Origin: Carya illinoinensis
Taxonomy: Eukaryota > Streptophyta > Magnoliopsida > Fagales > Juglandaceae
Length of the DNA: 64,000 nucleotides
Reading direction: 5' to 3'
Assembly (NCBI RefSeq): GCF_018687715.1
Contig: NC_056765.1
Coordinates: 31,952,254 to 32,016,253 of the forward strand
This document shows positions 23,401-34,044 of this stretch, one piece after another. A program made the translations under genes and the position numbers. Numbering within the stretch: the first letter of the stretch is position 1; every line of letters starts with the position of its first letter. Under the pieces are notes generated by a model that saw nothing but the letters and a program-made list of their open reading frames with translations, was not told the DNA's origin and did no database searches.

Positions 23401-24505
23401 CTGCTCGGTTGGTGGCCCTGTTCCCCCTTTCATCAGTAATACTTTTGATCACATTTACTTTTCTTCTATGAGATGCACATTTGTGAAAAAATTTGGAATT
23501 TCTGTCGCCATCTTTGAGCCACTGTTGTTTAGCTCTCTGTTTCCATATCAGTTCCTCATCTTCCATAAAGACTTCCACTTCATCTTGAAGGGCTTTTATT
23601 TCAGCATTAAGCTCACCTTCGTTCTGATTTTGCATTTGCATTATCATATCTGTCTTCTGTTTCACTTTCTGCCTTTGGTGATCTCTTGTTCTTCTTACCC
23701 ATGCTTGCAGTTGAACCATAGAACTTTCAAGAGCATGTTGAACATTCTTCAAGTTACTATTTCTGCCCCTAAAAGATAGCCATGTCCTTTGTATAATATC
23801 CCTACATTCCTGTTTCTTAGACCAGAAAGCTTCATACCTGCTTAATTTCTTGTGGTCTAACCGTTCCTCCTGTGAATTAAAACAGTGAATCAACAATGGT
23901 GCATGGTCTGAAGTTAAAACAGGTAACACTTGAACAATTGAGGATTCAAACAGATTAGGCCAACTGGAATTGCCAAAAGCCCTGTCTAATCTTTCCTTGA
24001 TAAATGCCCTTCCCTCTCTTTTATTACACCACGTGAACCTTGATCCAAAAAAACCCAAATCACTAAGCTCACACTCATCCAAAGCCTCTCTGAAGCTTTC
24101 CATTTGGGAAAAAGGTCTTTCAGCAGCCCCATACTTCTCCTCATTTGACAGCAACTCATTAAAATCACCCATGCATAACCAAGGGCAGTTACTTTCTGGT
24201 CTCAACAACCTCAACAAATCCCAACAAGCTCTCCTTTTCATCACGACAGGATCCCCATAAAAGCCAGTTACATGGTACTTGCTGCCTCCCTCCTCATTAC
24301 ATGCCTCTAAAGAAATATGGTGTCTCGAATAAGAAAACAAAGAAGCATAAGTTTTCTCACTCCACATCATTGCCAGACCCCCACTCCTCCCTCTACTTTC
24401 CACCACAAAACTGTTTGCTAACCCCAATCTGTTCCTAATCTTTTCTACTTTCTCACGGTTGCACTTAGTCTCAGAGATAAACACAACCTGTGGGACCTTT
24501 TCTTT
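20443..24505 (-). mobile_element. L1-type LINE, 5'-truncated, with 19-bp target duplication and poly(A)
   Basis: CAAAAATCATTTCTTACTT occurs at 20424-20442 and again at 24506-24524, flanking the element exactly. The minus strand ends in a short A tract (plus strand T run after 20440), as expected for target-primed reverse transcription. The 5' end is cut within the endonuclease domain, a typical outcome for LINEs. The target is the interior of the solo LTR, so this insertion is younger than that LTR. Confidence 0.95.
20468..24505 (-). pseudogene. LINE ORF2 protein: endonuclease, reverse transcriptase, RNase H; N-terminus missing
   Basis: The frame is open for about 1,345 codons with no stop or shift. 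The first codon that can be read lies in the duplicated target, so no native start exists. Residues 1-215 are an APE-type endonuclease lacking its first roughly 45 residues; the GDFNE and SDHAPL motifs are present. The reverse transcriptase covers about 460-740, with LRQGDPLSP and the catalytic FADD near 668-671. A zf-RVT domain (CPVCQLEQESVMHALWSC) is near 1080-1100. An RNase H domain (NWDAAVDKS, then AESYGVLKA and FEGDAQ) occupies about 1195-1320. This layout is that of plant L1 elements with RNase H. The stop lies only about 25 bp before the element end. The intact frame suggests a young, dead-on-arrival copy. Confidence 0.9.
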
Positions 24506-25801
24506 CAAAAATCATTTCTTACTTGAAAACCCAGTTTTCAAGTTCCAACACATGAACATGCATGCAATTACATGAAAACCCAGTTTTCCTTTTTCATCAC
24601 ATGTACATGCATGCAAAATGACAAGACATAAATATATCCAACAATTATTAACATCAACCAACATGCAAATAACTCCATCCTTCAATCCATCCTACCCCTG
24701 ACTCCTCGGACTCAGTTCAGCATAATCAACCATTCATAATTTATTGTTAAAGTAAAAATATATTTAAATCTAAAAGGAAGTTTGGAAAATACTTACAGCG
24801 CTATGTAATAATTTTCGAATGATCAATGGGCTGCAAAAGGCGAAGGAAAAACAACGTAATAGTGTAAGAACACTGTGGCCGTGGGTTGGAAAAATACTCA
24901 CTTTTGAATGGGAACGAACTAAGGCTTGGGGTTTATAGGGAATGGCTTAGAGGTGTTTATGAAATTAGTGGAAGTGAGGGTTGGCCGTGGGTGGCGGCGA
25001 AAATGGTGGTGGAAGTGAAAAGAAAAAAAGGGGCCAAAACGGAGTTGAGCTCGTGGAGGCTGCTCCAACGACGGATCAGAGCTGGAAATGAATGGTTTAG
25101 GTCGACAAGAGGTCGGTGAAGAAGTGGTGGATGGAGGTGGAATGACAGCAGGATTGGAGCTCTTGAAAGCCGCGGCTTGGAAGGTGCATGTGGCTTAACA
25201 GCGGCTCGGATGGGGTTGGGTTTTGGTGGGGAGGTTCACCGGCTGGAGGGGAAGAGAATGGGAGGGGTCATGCACTGCACGGTGGCGACCGGCTGCAGTT
25301 CTGGGCTAAACGAAAAACTGACGAAAGAGGGAGAGAAGGAGTGCGTCGCGCGGGAGGGAGAAGAAATAGGGAGGAAATGAGAAAAAAAGAAAGAAAAAAT
25401 GGAAATGAAAGAGGAAGAAGAAAAAGAAAAAGAAAAGATGAGGAAAAGAAATGAGGTCCAGTCTTCACCTCTAAGGTCTAGAACTGATCCAACGAAAACA
25501 ATTTTAAAAGCTATAAATTGAATAAAATAATCTAAACACAATATCTAGCTAAAATATAATAAAACATAATAAATAACTAGTAAAAACTAATAACAAAATT
25601 TTAAATCTAAAAATAAACGAAATTAAATTAAACAACAATTTAAACACAAAATAATAATTAATATTAAGAAAGTACCTCAAAATAAATTTCACAACTACTA
25701 AATCCAATTAAAGTTCGAAAAATATAAAATAAAAGAACCAATAATTTAATTAAATTAAAATACTCATTCAATAAAAATACACATAAAAACGGGGTATCAC
25801 A

Positions 25802-27080
25802 TTTCTCCCATTTCCTAAAACCAAACCCTTGATCGATGTTTGTGGGTTGAGGAAATTAGGATTTGGTGGCGATAATTTCACACCAAGCAAAGCGTCATCG
25901 TCCACGAGTTGGAATTACTCCCACGACCAACATCTACCACATTCAACCTCAGAAGACTCAACTAGAGCTTTCAACGCCGACTTTGTGTAAATATCTCTAC
26001 CAAATCTCTTGTCCCCCCTGTTTGATTATATCGGTAAAATAAATGCGGGTCTTTCATAGTAAATCTATGCAGAATGGATTCAATAACCGTTTGGCATTTC
26101 ACGATTTCTTCCATAATCATCTTCATCACGTATAACCACCTATTTTCTCATTTGATTTTAGAGAGACTCCCCTCAAAGCAGTAGCCCAAGATTTAAATGC
26201 TTATATAGTCTATATAAGGAATGGGTTTGGCAATCTTACTTCTACTAACATGCGAATGACAGAAAGATCAAGTAAGGTGTATGTATATAGATTAATTGGA
26301 GGATAGATTTACATTCTCTCAATGCAATTTCCATAATATATGCATCCTCATTTAAGTAATGATCAGTTATCTTGGACTAGAAAAAGCAGTACTATGTATT
26401 CTTCAAAGCAGTTGTGTGGGTGGGTGCACGTATTAATATTATTACTATTTTGAAATTTAAAAAAGTTGAATTTTTTATTATATTTTGTATTTAGATTTGA
26501 GAAAATTATAATGATTAGGTAAAATGAGTTGAGATAAGTTTGGTACCAAAGATTATCACCACTCATCAAATGGACTTACAATCTTACTCACATACATGGT
26601 CTCTTTGTTGGGTTCAGTTACACACTGGTATAACTATTAATAATCAAAACATTTTCATTAGATTAATAGTTTGCCATCTACATTTTGGATTAAAAACTTC
26701 CATACACTTATCAACCGAATTTCCCGTCAACGAGATACCATCTACTAGATCTGCACGTTCAGTATTATACTAAACAATAAGAAAACTATAATTCTTATAA
26801 ATGACCGAACAAAGTATAAAAGACCCATTAAAAACAATCATTTTTCACGAAGGGTGCATTTTTCTGGATAAGTAAACCTTGGTTTTATTAAATTACAATA
26901 TAAAGCAAGAAAGCTTTTAAAATCGAATGTTCATTCCATAGATCTGTAAAGTAATCCATCAAACAAACAAAAGGAACAATATATTTACTGCAAAACAAGA
27001 AGGGAAAAGAAAAAAGTCGATCTCTGAAATTTGTTGCAAAACAAGCAAAAGAAAAATCATTCCTGCAGAAGAGCCCACTC
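25802..27080. other. Intergenic, no gene recognised
   Basis: AT-rich sequence with scattered MITE-like pieces; the stretch near 26440-26545 resembles one end of the GATGAGA-type MITEs. No coding frame with a recognisable domain was seen. Confidence 0.5.
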
Positions 27081-27081
27081 G

Positions 27082-27331
27082 TTAAATCCTGTCGACAGAC
27101 AGAATCTCACAGACCCACTTGAAGACATGAACAACAATCTCGATTTTGGATAGCCCAGTGAGAGAAGGCCTCCCACTTTAACCTCCCAGCGGCTCTCATG
27201 TCAAAGGTCACGGCCTTGTAACCTTTCTCTCCCAACCCAGCTGATACTTTTTTCAAGAGGCCCTGCCAACCACCCAAGATTGAGCATGGGTGAACGAGAA
27301 CCACCAATATTTCCTCTCCTGGTGTGCACAC
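27082..27331 (-). pseudogene. Alpha/beta-hydrolase family fragment
   Basis: The minus strand encodes TPGEEILVVLVHPCSILGGW, then GLLKKVSAGLGEKGYKAVTF with DMRAAGR. This is the beta3-alphaA-beta4 region of the plant alpha/beta-hydrolase family (oxyanion HP..LGG and FDMRG..GS). After QNRD the frame shifts, and VFKWVCEILSVDRI follows in another frame, ending in TAA at 27082-27084. The nucleophile region and the rest of the enzyme are absent. It is a dead fragment. Sequence upstream to about 27540 may be its 5' continuation but is not clearly coding. Confidence 0.65.
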
Positions 27332-27549
27332 TGCAGAGCCTCAAGGCTCTTGTGGAGCTCGATTCATCGCGGGTTTAAGTTTGGTGGACTCTAGAGCCCA
27401 GATTACGTTTTTGACTTCCCGTGTGACTTCCCGTGTGAAATTGGATGGAATCAGCAATTTTGCTTATGGATTCCGAATACACGTGGAGGGGGATCCGGGA
27501 ATATCTAAAGGTTTCAATAAGTAAGGGACATCAAGACATGTCGTGAGAG

Positions 27550-28042
27550 AGGAAGAGCTAATGGAACGGCACCGTTTGGAAGATATTTTCTTTTATTGTT
27601 GTTTGATGAGAAATTCTTTCATTATCAATTAGAATGTGCAGATGAAATGACGTGATTATGCCTATATGATCTTCTTGGAAGACGGACACACTCTGTATAT
27701 ATATTAAGAATAATATTATATGCATTCTCAATTTGTCCCTTCATTTTAACTATTCATATATTGATATTTTTTAAAGTGAGTACTATGAATATATTGGTAT
27801 TTTTTTATTTTTAAAAAATGTTTAAACATGTTTAAAAAATATTTGAAATAAAAAGCAAAAGAAAAAAACAAAAAGAGAAAAGTACAATCTATACTAGAGT
27901 GAACAAATTAAGGAAGTATAGTAACACTCATATATTAATATATTCTGTAAGATTAATAAATGTGTATGATAATAATTATTTAAGAATATTAAAAAATACT
28001 TAGAAAAAAAAAAAAACTCAAATGACTTCGTGTTAACTTTAA
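27550..28042. repeat. Copy of TNL-upstream block (ATCTTCTTGGAAGACGGACA)
   Basis: The sequence around 27640-27720 (GATCTTCTTGGAAGACGGAC, then CTCTGTATATATATTAAGAA) recurs near 36055 and 58035. The segment about 27950-28030 recurs near 58090-58160, just upstream of TNL2. These are parts of a duplicated TNL 5' region with no gene attached here. Confidence 0.6.
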
Positions 28043-28192
28043 GGTTCGGTTGGATAATTTGTCTAAACTCCCATATAAAATATCATAAACAATGTAATAT
28101 TTTTAAATTGATATTAAAATAATAATAATATTTTATTTAACTCATAAAATTATATCATCCCATTCTATCTCATCTTACTGTCCAAACGAGTT
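28043..28192. mobile_element. MITE of the GTTTGGAC...GAGATGAG type
   Basis: The left end GGTTCGGTTGGATAATTTG and the right end (reverse complement AACTCGTTTGGACAGTAAG) are imperfect inverted repeats around an AT-rich core. Related copies lie near 30725-30960, 57235-57430 and 62955-63170. Boundaries are approximate. Confidence 0.5.
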
Positions 28193-28273
28193 AAGTCAGA
28201 GTTTAGTCATTTGATTGTCCAACACGCTCGTCGGGTCTAACAATGTATATGATTATTTGTGTTTTAGTTAAAA

Positions 28274-28636
28274 GGGAAATGATAGGAGATCATGCGGGGG
28301 GATCCCGTTCATTTGTCCCACTCCAATTTTTTATTTTTCTTAGTTTTTTTTTATGTAATGATTAAGAAAATATTGTTTAATAATATTATAATTTTTTTCA
28401 TTTTTTAAAAATATTTAAAAGTATTAAAAAAATGATTTGAAAAAAATATCTAAAAGTGTTTTTTTTTGTTTTTTTCATTTCATTTTTTAACACTTTTAAA
28501 TATTTTAAAAAAATGAATAAAATTCACAATATAATTAAGCAACATTTTCTTAATCTTTATGTAAAAAAAATAAATTAAAAAAAAAATGAGCGGAATGATT
28601 GAACGGATCCGCCAAAGGGATCCCTAGAATTGCCCT
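28274..28636. mobile_element. MITE with imperfect 8-bp target duplication
   Basis: Inverted ends (GGGAAATGATAGGAGATCAT...GGGGATCCCGTTCA and, reversed, AGGGCAATTCTAGGGATCCC...GGATCCGTTCA) flank a strongly self-complementary AT core. Flanks AGTTAAAA and ATTTAAAA match at 7 of 8 bases, consistent with a hAT-type MITE. Confidence 0.65.
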
Positions 28637-28639
28637 ATT

Positions 28640-29237
28640 TAAAATGTTCTAAAGTGGGTGGAAGCCACCCTGAAAATTACGTACATACGCGCTTGTGAGC
28701 AATGTATTCCATACCCGATAGTTGATGCTGCATCTCCTTTGAATTTAACACTCAGGTTAACCAGTACTAGTATTACTTTTATTATTTTTATTTTTTTTAT
28801 TTAATGGTTAAATAAGTGCTTATTAGTGAAAATGTATATTTTTTAAAATTTATTTAATGATTAATGATGTTAAAAAAAGTACTTAAAAGAAAATAATAAA
28901 AAAATAAAAATTTTAAATACATAATAAAATAGTAAAAAATGATTTTATAATAAGACTTTCATTATCCTCAAAGGAGAAGCGAAGCTACGTAGCATCTCTA
29001 GGAAATTGCTACCCTAATTAAAGTAATTTTTCTACTCAATATTTATACACTACATATTTAATAAAAAAAATAAAGTAAAATAAAAAAAAAATTATGTGCG
29101 ATATATAATATAGAAATAATGAATAAAATTTTTCTTAATTATATAGTTGCAACAAACAATTGGCAGAATTATATTTTATGGAAGCATACGCCAATGATGC
29201 ATGCTTGCCTAGGTAATTGACTCCCATATCCAATATA
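28640..29237. repeat. Copies of the TNL-upstream block
   Basis: AGTTGATGCTGCATCT near 28720, followed by CACTCAGGTTAACCAGTACTAG, and GAGAAGCGAAGCTACGTAG near 28974 match segments repeated at 37.2, 45.7, 46.6 and, inverted, 56.8-57.2 kb. Non-coding duplicated 5' region of TNL genes. Confidence 0.6.
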
Positions 29238-29913
29238 AGAGCATTAGTAGTGGGCTTAATAAAATTAAATTTTAGCTAAAGAATAGTTAAAATGTAAAAT
29301 AAAGTGTAACAATAGACTCAATAAATGAACAGTAATTTTAACCAAAGACTATATGGCTGGCCAAATATTTTGAGCCAAAAGGGCTAGCTAAATATTATTT
29401 TTCACTAAAATATTTGTTGCCTGCTTCTCTCACGCCATTGACTCCCATCGTCGCCACCATAAGCCACTCTGAACTCCGTTTTTCTTTTTCTATTTGTTTT
29501 TTCTTTTTGTAGGATTATAGGCTTTATGATAGATTCTACAATAAGATTTCTGGATTCTTATAGTTTTTTTTCTCTGTTACGATTTTCTTGTTCTTCTTCC
29601 TTGCGATTCTCTTGATTCCGTGTGTACCTTTTTTTTTCCCACTTTTGGATTGTGGTTTTGACTTTTGAGAGTTTGATTATGGTGTGAATATAACAATAAA
29701 CTGTAATGCAATCATAAGCTTTAATACAATCATATTCAAATTATAATTAGAATTAAAACAGTAAAAAATTTAAAATTAATATTTTAATAGAATAGTAAAA
29801 GATTTGTTAAGCCTATTATTTGATATTGTAAAAAGTGACTAGTTAAAATTTGTAAAAGTAAATTTTCTAGTCAAATTTTAATTAAAATTTATTGAGGCCA
29901 CTACTAGTGCTCT
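29238..29913. mobile_element. Non-autonomous TIR element, about 0.68 kb
   Basis: The left end AGAGCATTAGTAGTGGGCTT and the right end (reverse complement AGAGCACTAGTAGTGGCCTC) are clear inverted repeats, with further pairing inside. No coding domain. The target duplication is not clear. It may be related to the element at 18349-19441, whose ends also begin (TT)AGAGCAC. Confidence 0.65.
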
Positions 29914-32200
29914 AATGGCATGCTTTTGGAAAAGAGAGATAATATATATAAGAGTAATGTTACGTATAGTTTCTAAATGAGAATTGTAATGCAGGTTTAA
30001 AAAATTTTATCTTTAAAATTTTTTAAAATTATGAAAATATCTCTCTTATAATAATATTTTTCATCATTTAATAAAGATATGTATATGCAATCTCTAAATA
30101 AGGATTGCAAATAGAATTTTTCTATATATAATTCTGCGAGTAGACTTGGAAGTCTTCCAATAGCTAATCAAGCCATATTAAAAAAAAAAAAATTAAGAAT
30201 GAATATCGTAGATCACGAATGATTACATATTGAAAAAATCTAGTTGCAAACATAACTGCGCACTAAAATATGCACCAATCTAATCTGATTGGTCCAAAAG
30301 TATATTTTATTGAAAACAATATTAATTTAAATTTTGACTATGAATAAATTAATATGAGTATGCAGATTAGTACGCGACTTTTTTTTTTTTTGCACTGTTA
30401 TCACGAAGAAGGTTATGGGAAGCTCTGCTTCCTCCCACTTTGGTTACTTTCAGACTAAAACAAAAATTATCATTTTCATAGACGTTTATAAATATTAAAT
30501 AATATATATGAGAAAGGATAGGGCTACTGTGCCGCCCAGCTCTTACCGTTGGGCATGTCGCCCAGTCCAATTTTTTTTTCAATTTTTTTTCACATTTTTT
30601 AAATATATTTAAATATTTTTAAAAAATAAAAAAATACACTAAAACAGACCTCATCGATCATTGTTCCTATATCATTGTCCCTAGCCCCTATATAATGAAA
30701 TCGATAACCAGTCGGGCTCTGTATAGGAACAAAGGGACAATAAGATGAGATGATTTTAGATAAAATTTGAAAGTTAAATAAAATATTATTATGATACTAT
30801 TTTTTAATATTATTATGATAGAATTTGAAAAAATTAAATTGTTTATTATATTTTGTATACAAATTTTAAAAAAATTATAATAATAAGATAAAATGAGTTG
30901 AGATGAAACGTTTTTCAAATTTAAACAAGACGGTTTGGTAATTCAAAATTCTCATCTCAAACACAAAATTCTCATATCATTATTATAACTTTTCTAAAAT
31001 TTCATATAAAATATAATAAACAATTCAACATTTTTAAATCTCTATTTGATATTTTCAAATTCTAAAATAATAATAATGTTATAATATAATATTTTAAACT
31101 TTTATTTAAAATAAAAAATTCTTATAATTATCATGGACGTCGTTTCTCGTATATATTATTTAATATTAATAAACGACAATGATAATGATAATTTGTGCTT
31201 TAGTCAGAAAAGTTAACCAAAGTGGGAGGAAGCGGAGCTTCGCCGAACCTTCCACCTAATAAAATATGTAATCATTCGTGATCTACGATAAGGGAGTCAA
31301 TTAATAGGCAGGCATGCGTACGCTTTTCATTGTTTCTTAATTACAAATATCTTTTTCCAGCTCGCATCCTTGGCGTATCCTTCCAAGTGCAAATCACGTC
31401 AGATTACAAAACAAAAAAAAATTAAGAGTGAGTCAATTCGAGAGTGGTTGTGGAAATCGGAATGCATTGATTAAGAATTGATCAGTTTGTTTAATATTTA
31501 TGCTAGCTAGGTACGTAGGTGCCACCCTCTTGCATTTGCTATCATTCTATTAAGTATAAAATGAGAGAAGTTGCCCAGAAACTTCGTATGCCTTCATAGG
31601 CCTGCTCTATGTACGTACGCATTTTAATTAATGAATTGTAGGGACGGCTAAGGAGAGTTGACAAAGTCTTCTGATCGTGTCATTCAAATGAATTAATTCT
31701 TCTACGCGTTTTATTTTGAACTTCCTCTAGATCATGACTAAGAAATTACGTTGAAAATCTACGTATCGGCATTGTAACATAATCCATATATACTTGGGTT
31801 GGATTTGAAAAAATGAGGATTTTTTTAATCAAACCAAATAGATTTTTGTTTTTCTCCATTTATTATACCCCACTGTTACAACTTTTAGCATTGTCCAAGT
31901 TCGATTTCAAATTATAATGGCCGGTGATGGGTTACCATAAACAGGGCTTAAATAAACCGAGAGTTGATGCTGTCTACCAGGAAATTACGTACACGTGCTT
32001 GATCTGGTATATTAATATGCCTGCAACAACCAAACACTTCCAACTCCTTTTGGCATCTTTACTCCAACCGCGAATCACGCCAGATTAAAAAGCAAAGAAC
32101 AGGTTCTGCATGTGCACCTCCACTTCTTCCCATTTCAATAACCTTTTGACTACACAAACCGAAGGTTGATGCTCATGTCTACCTTGAACTTTCCATCTCA
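29914..32200. other. AT-rich spacer with MITE pieces and TNL upstream sequence
   Basis: No gene is recognised. GCCCAGCTCTTACCGTTGGGC near 30535 and the GATGAGA-type MITE sequence at about 30725-30960 mark transposon debris. From about 31535 (AAAATGAGAGAAGTTGC, CCTTCATAGGCC, GGAGAGTTGACAAAGTCTTC) the sequence matches the regions just upstream of TNL1 (48265-48440) and TNL2 (57525-57915). Confidence 0.55.
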
Positions 32201-32324
32201 GGTTGACCACTACTACTAGTACTCCACACATGGCTATCCTCCTTGTTCTTCTCATTGTCTAAGCCCGCAAATTACCAATATTTCCTTCCACAATTAAGCT
32301 TCTAAATCTTTCGCATTTGCATTC

Positions 32325-32372
32325 ATGGCCACTCAAAAACCCTCTTCATCTACTTACGAACATACTAAGATA
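32325..32372 (+). pseudogene. TNL exon 1 start remnant, truncated after about 15 codons
   Basis: The ATG at 32325 starts MATQKPSSSTYEHTK, nearly the same as the TNL1 and TNL2 N-termini (MATQTPSSSTSE, MATQSPSSSTSED). The 60 bp before it (GCCCGCAAATTACCAATATT...) match both genes too. After codon 15 the homology stops, and within 80 bp a Copia primer-binding site and LTR appear. The TIR domain is gone. This and the NB-ARC piece at 34242 probably belong to one broken TNL gene. Confidence 0.75.
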
Positions 32373-32434
32373 AGAATTGTATTTAATATTTATAAACGTA
32401 CTTCCGAACATACTTCCGAAGGTTGGCCTAGTAG

Positions 32435-32756
32435 TGCTCTGATACCATGAACAAGATTATAAAATAATGGTTGATCAACTTGATCAAAACCATGAATTGT
32501 ATTTCATTATATAGAGATTTACAGAGTACAAGGAATGGGAGGATACAATCTCAAGATTTGCAATATAATACTATTTAAGGAAACAATAAACGGAATAGAA
32601 TATATATACAATGAAATGAAAAATATAACTTGCCATACTAGGATGATACTCAAGATCCTGGTAATTGATCATCGTGATCTTCAAATGATTTTGAGTTGAT
32701 ATGTTGCATGGTTTTTTCCGTATTAGGCTACTCTTCACTAGGAAATACTCTTAACA
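32435..32756 (-). mobile_element. Copia 5' LTR with primer-binding site, truncated element
   Basis: The minus strand begins TGTTAAGAGTATTTCC at 32756, ends CTTGTTCA at 32448 and continues TGGTATCAGAGCAC, the initiator-Met primer site. So this is a 309-bp 5' LTR plus at most about 60 bp of leader. The rest of the element is missing. It sits at the point where the TNL exon 1 remnant breaks off. Confidence 0.75.
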
Positions 32757-33430
32757 ATATATTGCTTGTACGTACGTGGAGTATGATGATTCATCTTGGT
32801 TAGTTAATGATTTCTCAGTCCATATTCGAAACCAAAAATCTAAGTGAGGGCTTTTTAATAAACTTGGGACAGGACTTCTATGTGGGTGGCTATCGGCTCT
32901 TTTAAAAAAAAAAAAAAATCAAAACCAAAAATTGGAGCTCACAAACATGAAAACATGCATTTTCTTCTAACTTGTAATGATTGAAGTAAAAAAAACTAAG
33001 CCACATATGAATTTATACTTTAAAAAGACTAGTTAAGGTTACAATTTGAACTCTTTGGAGTCATGAAAAGGCCATGAAGTACTTCTCCCTCCGAGCTGAT
33101 TAATATCAGATCTCATTCCCTACTTTTTTTTATACTCAATCCAAAGGTATTATATAATGTGTGAAAACCAGTCTAGCCGCTACAAGGGCATCGTATTGAT
33201 TTAATAAATTATACAAAGCTCAATATCTACCATTTATGGCTAACTTACAGCTATACATTTGCGAAACATGGGATCCTAATATGCTTTACATGGAAGGTGA
33301 TAGATACACAATATGCAAAGATTATCAAGGGAGGGAGTCATAACTGTAACGAGGGAGAGAGTCACGATAGTAACACTACAATGCATATCTGTCATATAAT
33401 TGGTCTGCATTTCTTGTCTTAGTTTAAGTT
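32757..33430. other. Spacer, no gene recognised
   Basis: AT-rich with an A run near 32900. No homology to the TNL or RLP genes of the window was seen by eye. Confidence 0.4.
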
Positions 33431-33660
33431 GAAAACAATAACCTCATTGGACTAATATTCTTAGTCACTCAGCTTTGGTGCTTTGATGCCTCTGCATGTA
33501 AGGGCCAATCTGGCACCCCCAGTTCCATAAAATGTTCATAAATTAGTAGCATGCAGCACCGTTGATATGAACATTTAGGATGAGAAAGGTGGACTTACAT
33601 GCCATTCCATGGTTTGATGTGAGTGTGGTGCTTGGCTTGTTTACAGGAACTTGTAAAAAT
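33431..33660 (+). pseudogene. Receptor-like protein C-terminal remnant
   Basis: Conceptual translation gives NNNLIGLIFLVTQLWCFDAS near 33434, then ACKG. It aligns with NNNLHGAIPLGTQLQSFDAS and AYEG of the RLP at 8630-8700. Further on, GTGGTGCTTGGCTTGTTTAC near 33628 aligns with the transmembrane start of that gene (8818-8840). Intervening codons are lost or shifted. It is the tail of a second, related RLP gene, lying between two parts of a broken TNL. Confidence 0.65.
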
Positions 33661-33665
33661 GTAGA

Positions 33666-33794
33666 CACTACAAGATAAGTGGGCTTTTGTGACCAAACTT
33701 TTGTGACCAAAAGGACTATTTCCCACAAAAATCGTGGGAAATAATCATTTTGGTCATTAAATTTTGGTCACAAAAGCCTACTATTCTTGTAGTG
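33666..33794. mobile_element. CACTA-type MITE, 129 bp, target duplication AGA
   Basis: It starts CACTACAAGATAAGTGGGCT and ends with the inverted AGCCTACTATTCTTGTAGTG. Flanks are AGA on both sides, the 3-bp duplication of CACTA elements. The interior is a palindrome (TTTTGGTCACAAAA and TTTCCCAC...GTGGGAAA). Confidence 0.9.
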
Positions 33795-33879
33795 AGAGTT
33801 CTTTAATTCTATCCCATAATTCAATATTTGCATATTTTGAGTTATTGTTGATGTTATATACTGTGGTTCCCATGGTTTC

Positions 33880-34040
33880 TAGTAGGGGTGTAAATTGGTA
33901 TGGTTCCCAGCGTGGGGGGGGGGGGGGACCGAAATTTTTAGTCCATCATTTTTTCCAAACCAAACATCCATAGGGACCGATCCGGTCCAATCGGTCCATT
34001 AGTTCTAGTCCAATTATTTTTTTTTTTTGTTCTTTTTTTT
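33880..34040. repeat. GGGGTGTAAA-type MITE fragment with a G14 run
   Basis: TAGGGGTGTAAATTGGTATGG and GGACCGATCCGGTCCAATCGG are hallmarks of a common plant MITE. A matching opposite end (CCGGACTGGTCC...TTTACACCCCTA) is found at about 36490-36540. A run of 14 G at 33914-33927 could be a sequencing weak point. Confidence 0.5.
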
Positions 34041-34044
34041 TCTC

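Larger units (their letters stand above)
19556..25801 (-). mobile_element. Solo LTR (about 2.16 kb) containing a nested LINE
   Basis: The ends form a TGTGAT...ATCACA pair: the minus strand begins TGTGATACCCCG at 25801 and ends GGGGCCATCACA at 19556. Flanks TTTTT (19551-19555) and TTTCT (25802-25806) are a plausible 5-bp duplication with one change. Without the LINE and its duplicated target the LTR is about 2,164 bp. No gag or pol of this element is present, so it is a solo LTR, probably gypsy. Its left part carries a 66-69-bp tandem repeat. Confidence 0.65.

Noticed and set aside
24506..24508. Start codon for the LINE ORF
   Set aside because: The first possible codon is TTG within the duplicated target site, so it belongs to flanking DNA and the ORF has no native start.
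24886..25541. GC-rich frames that look like a small gene cluster
   Set aside because: The region is within the solo LTR bounded by TGTGAT...ATCACA; purine bias explains the open frames.
33914..33927. Run of 14 G as a biological signal
   Set aside because: It occurs inside a MITE fragment and may be a replication or assembly artefact; no structure around it supports a function.
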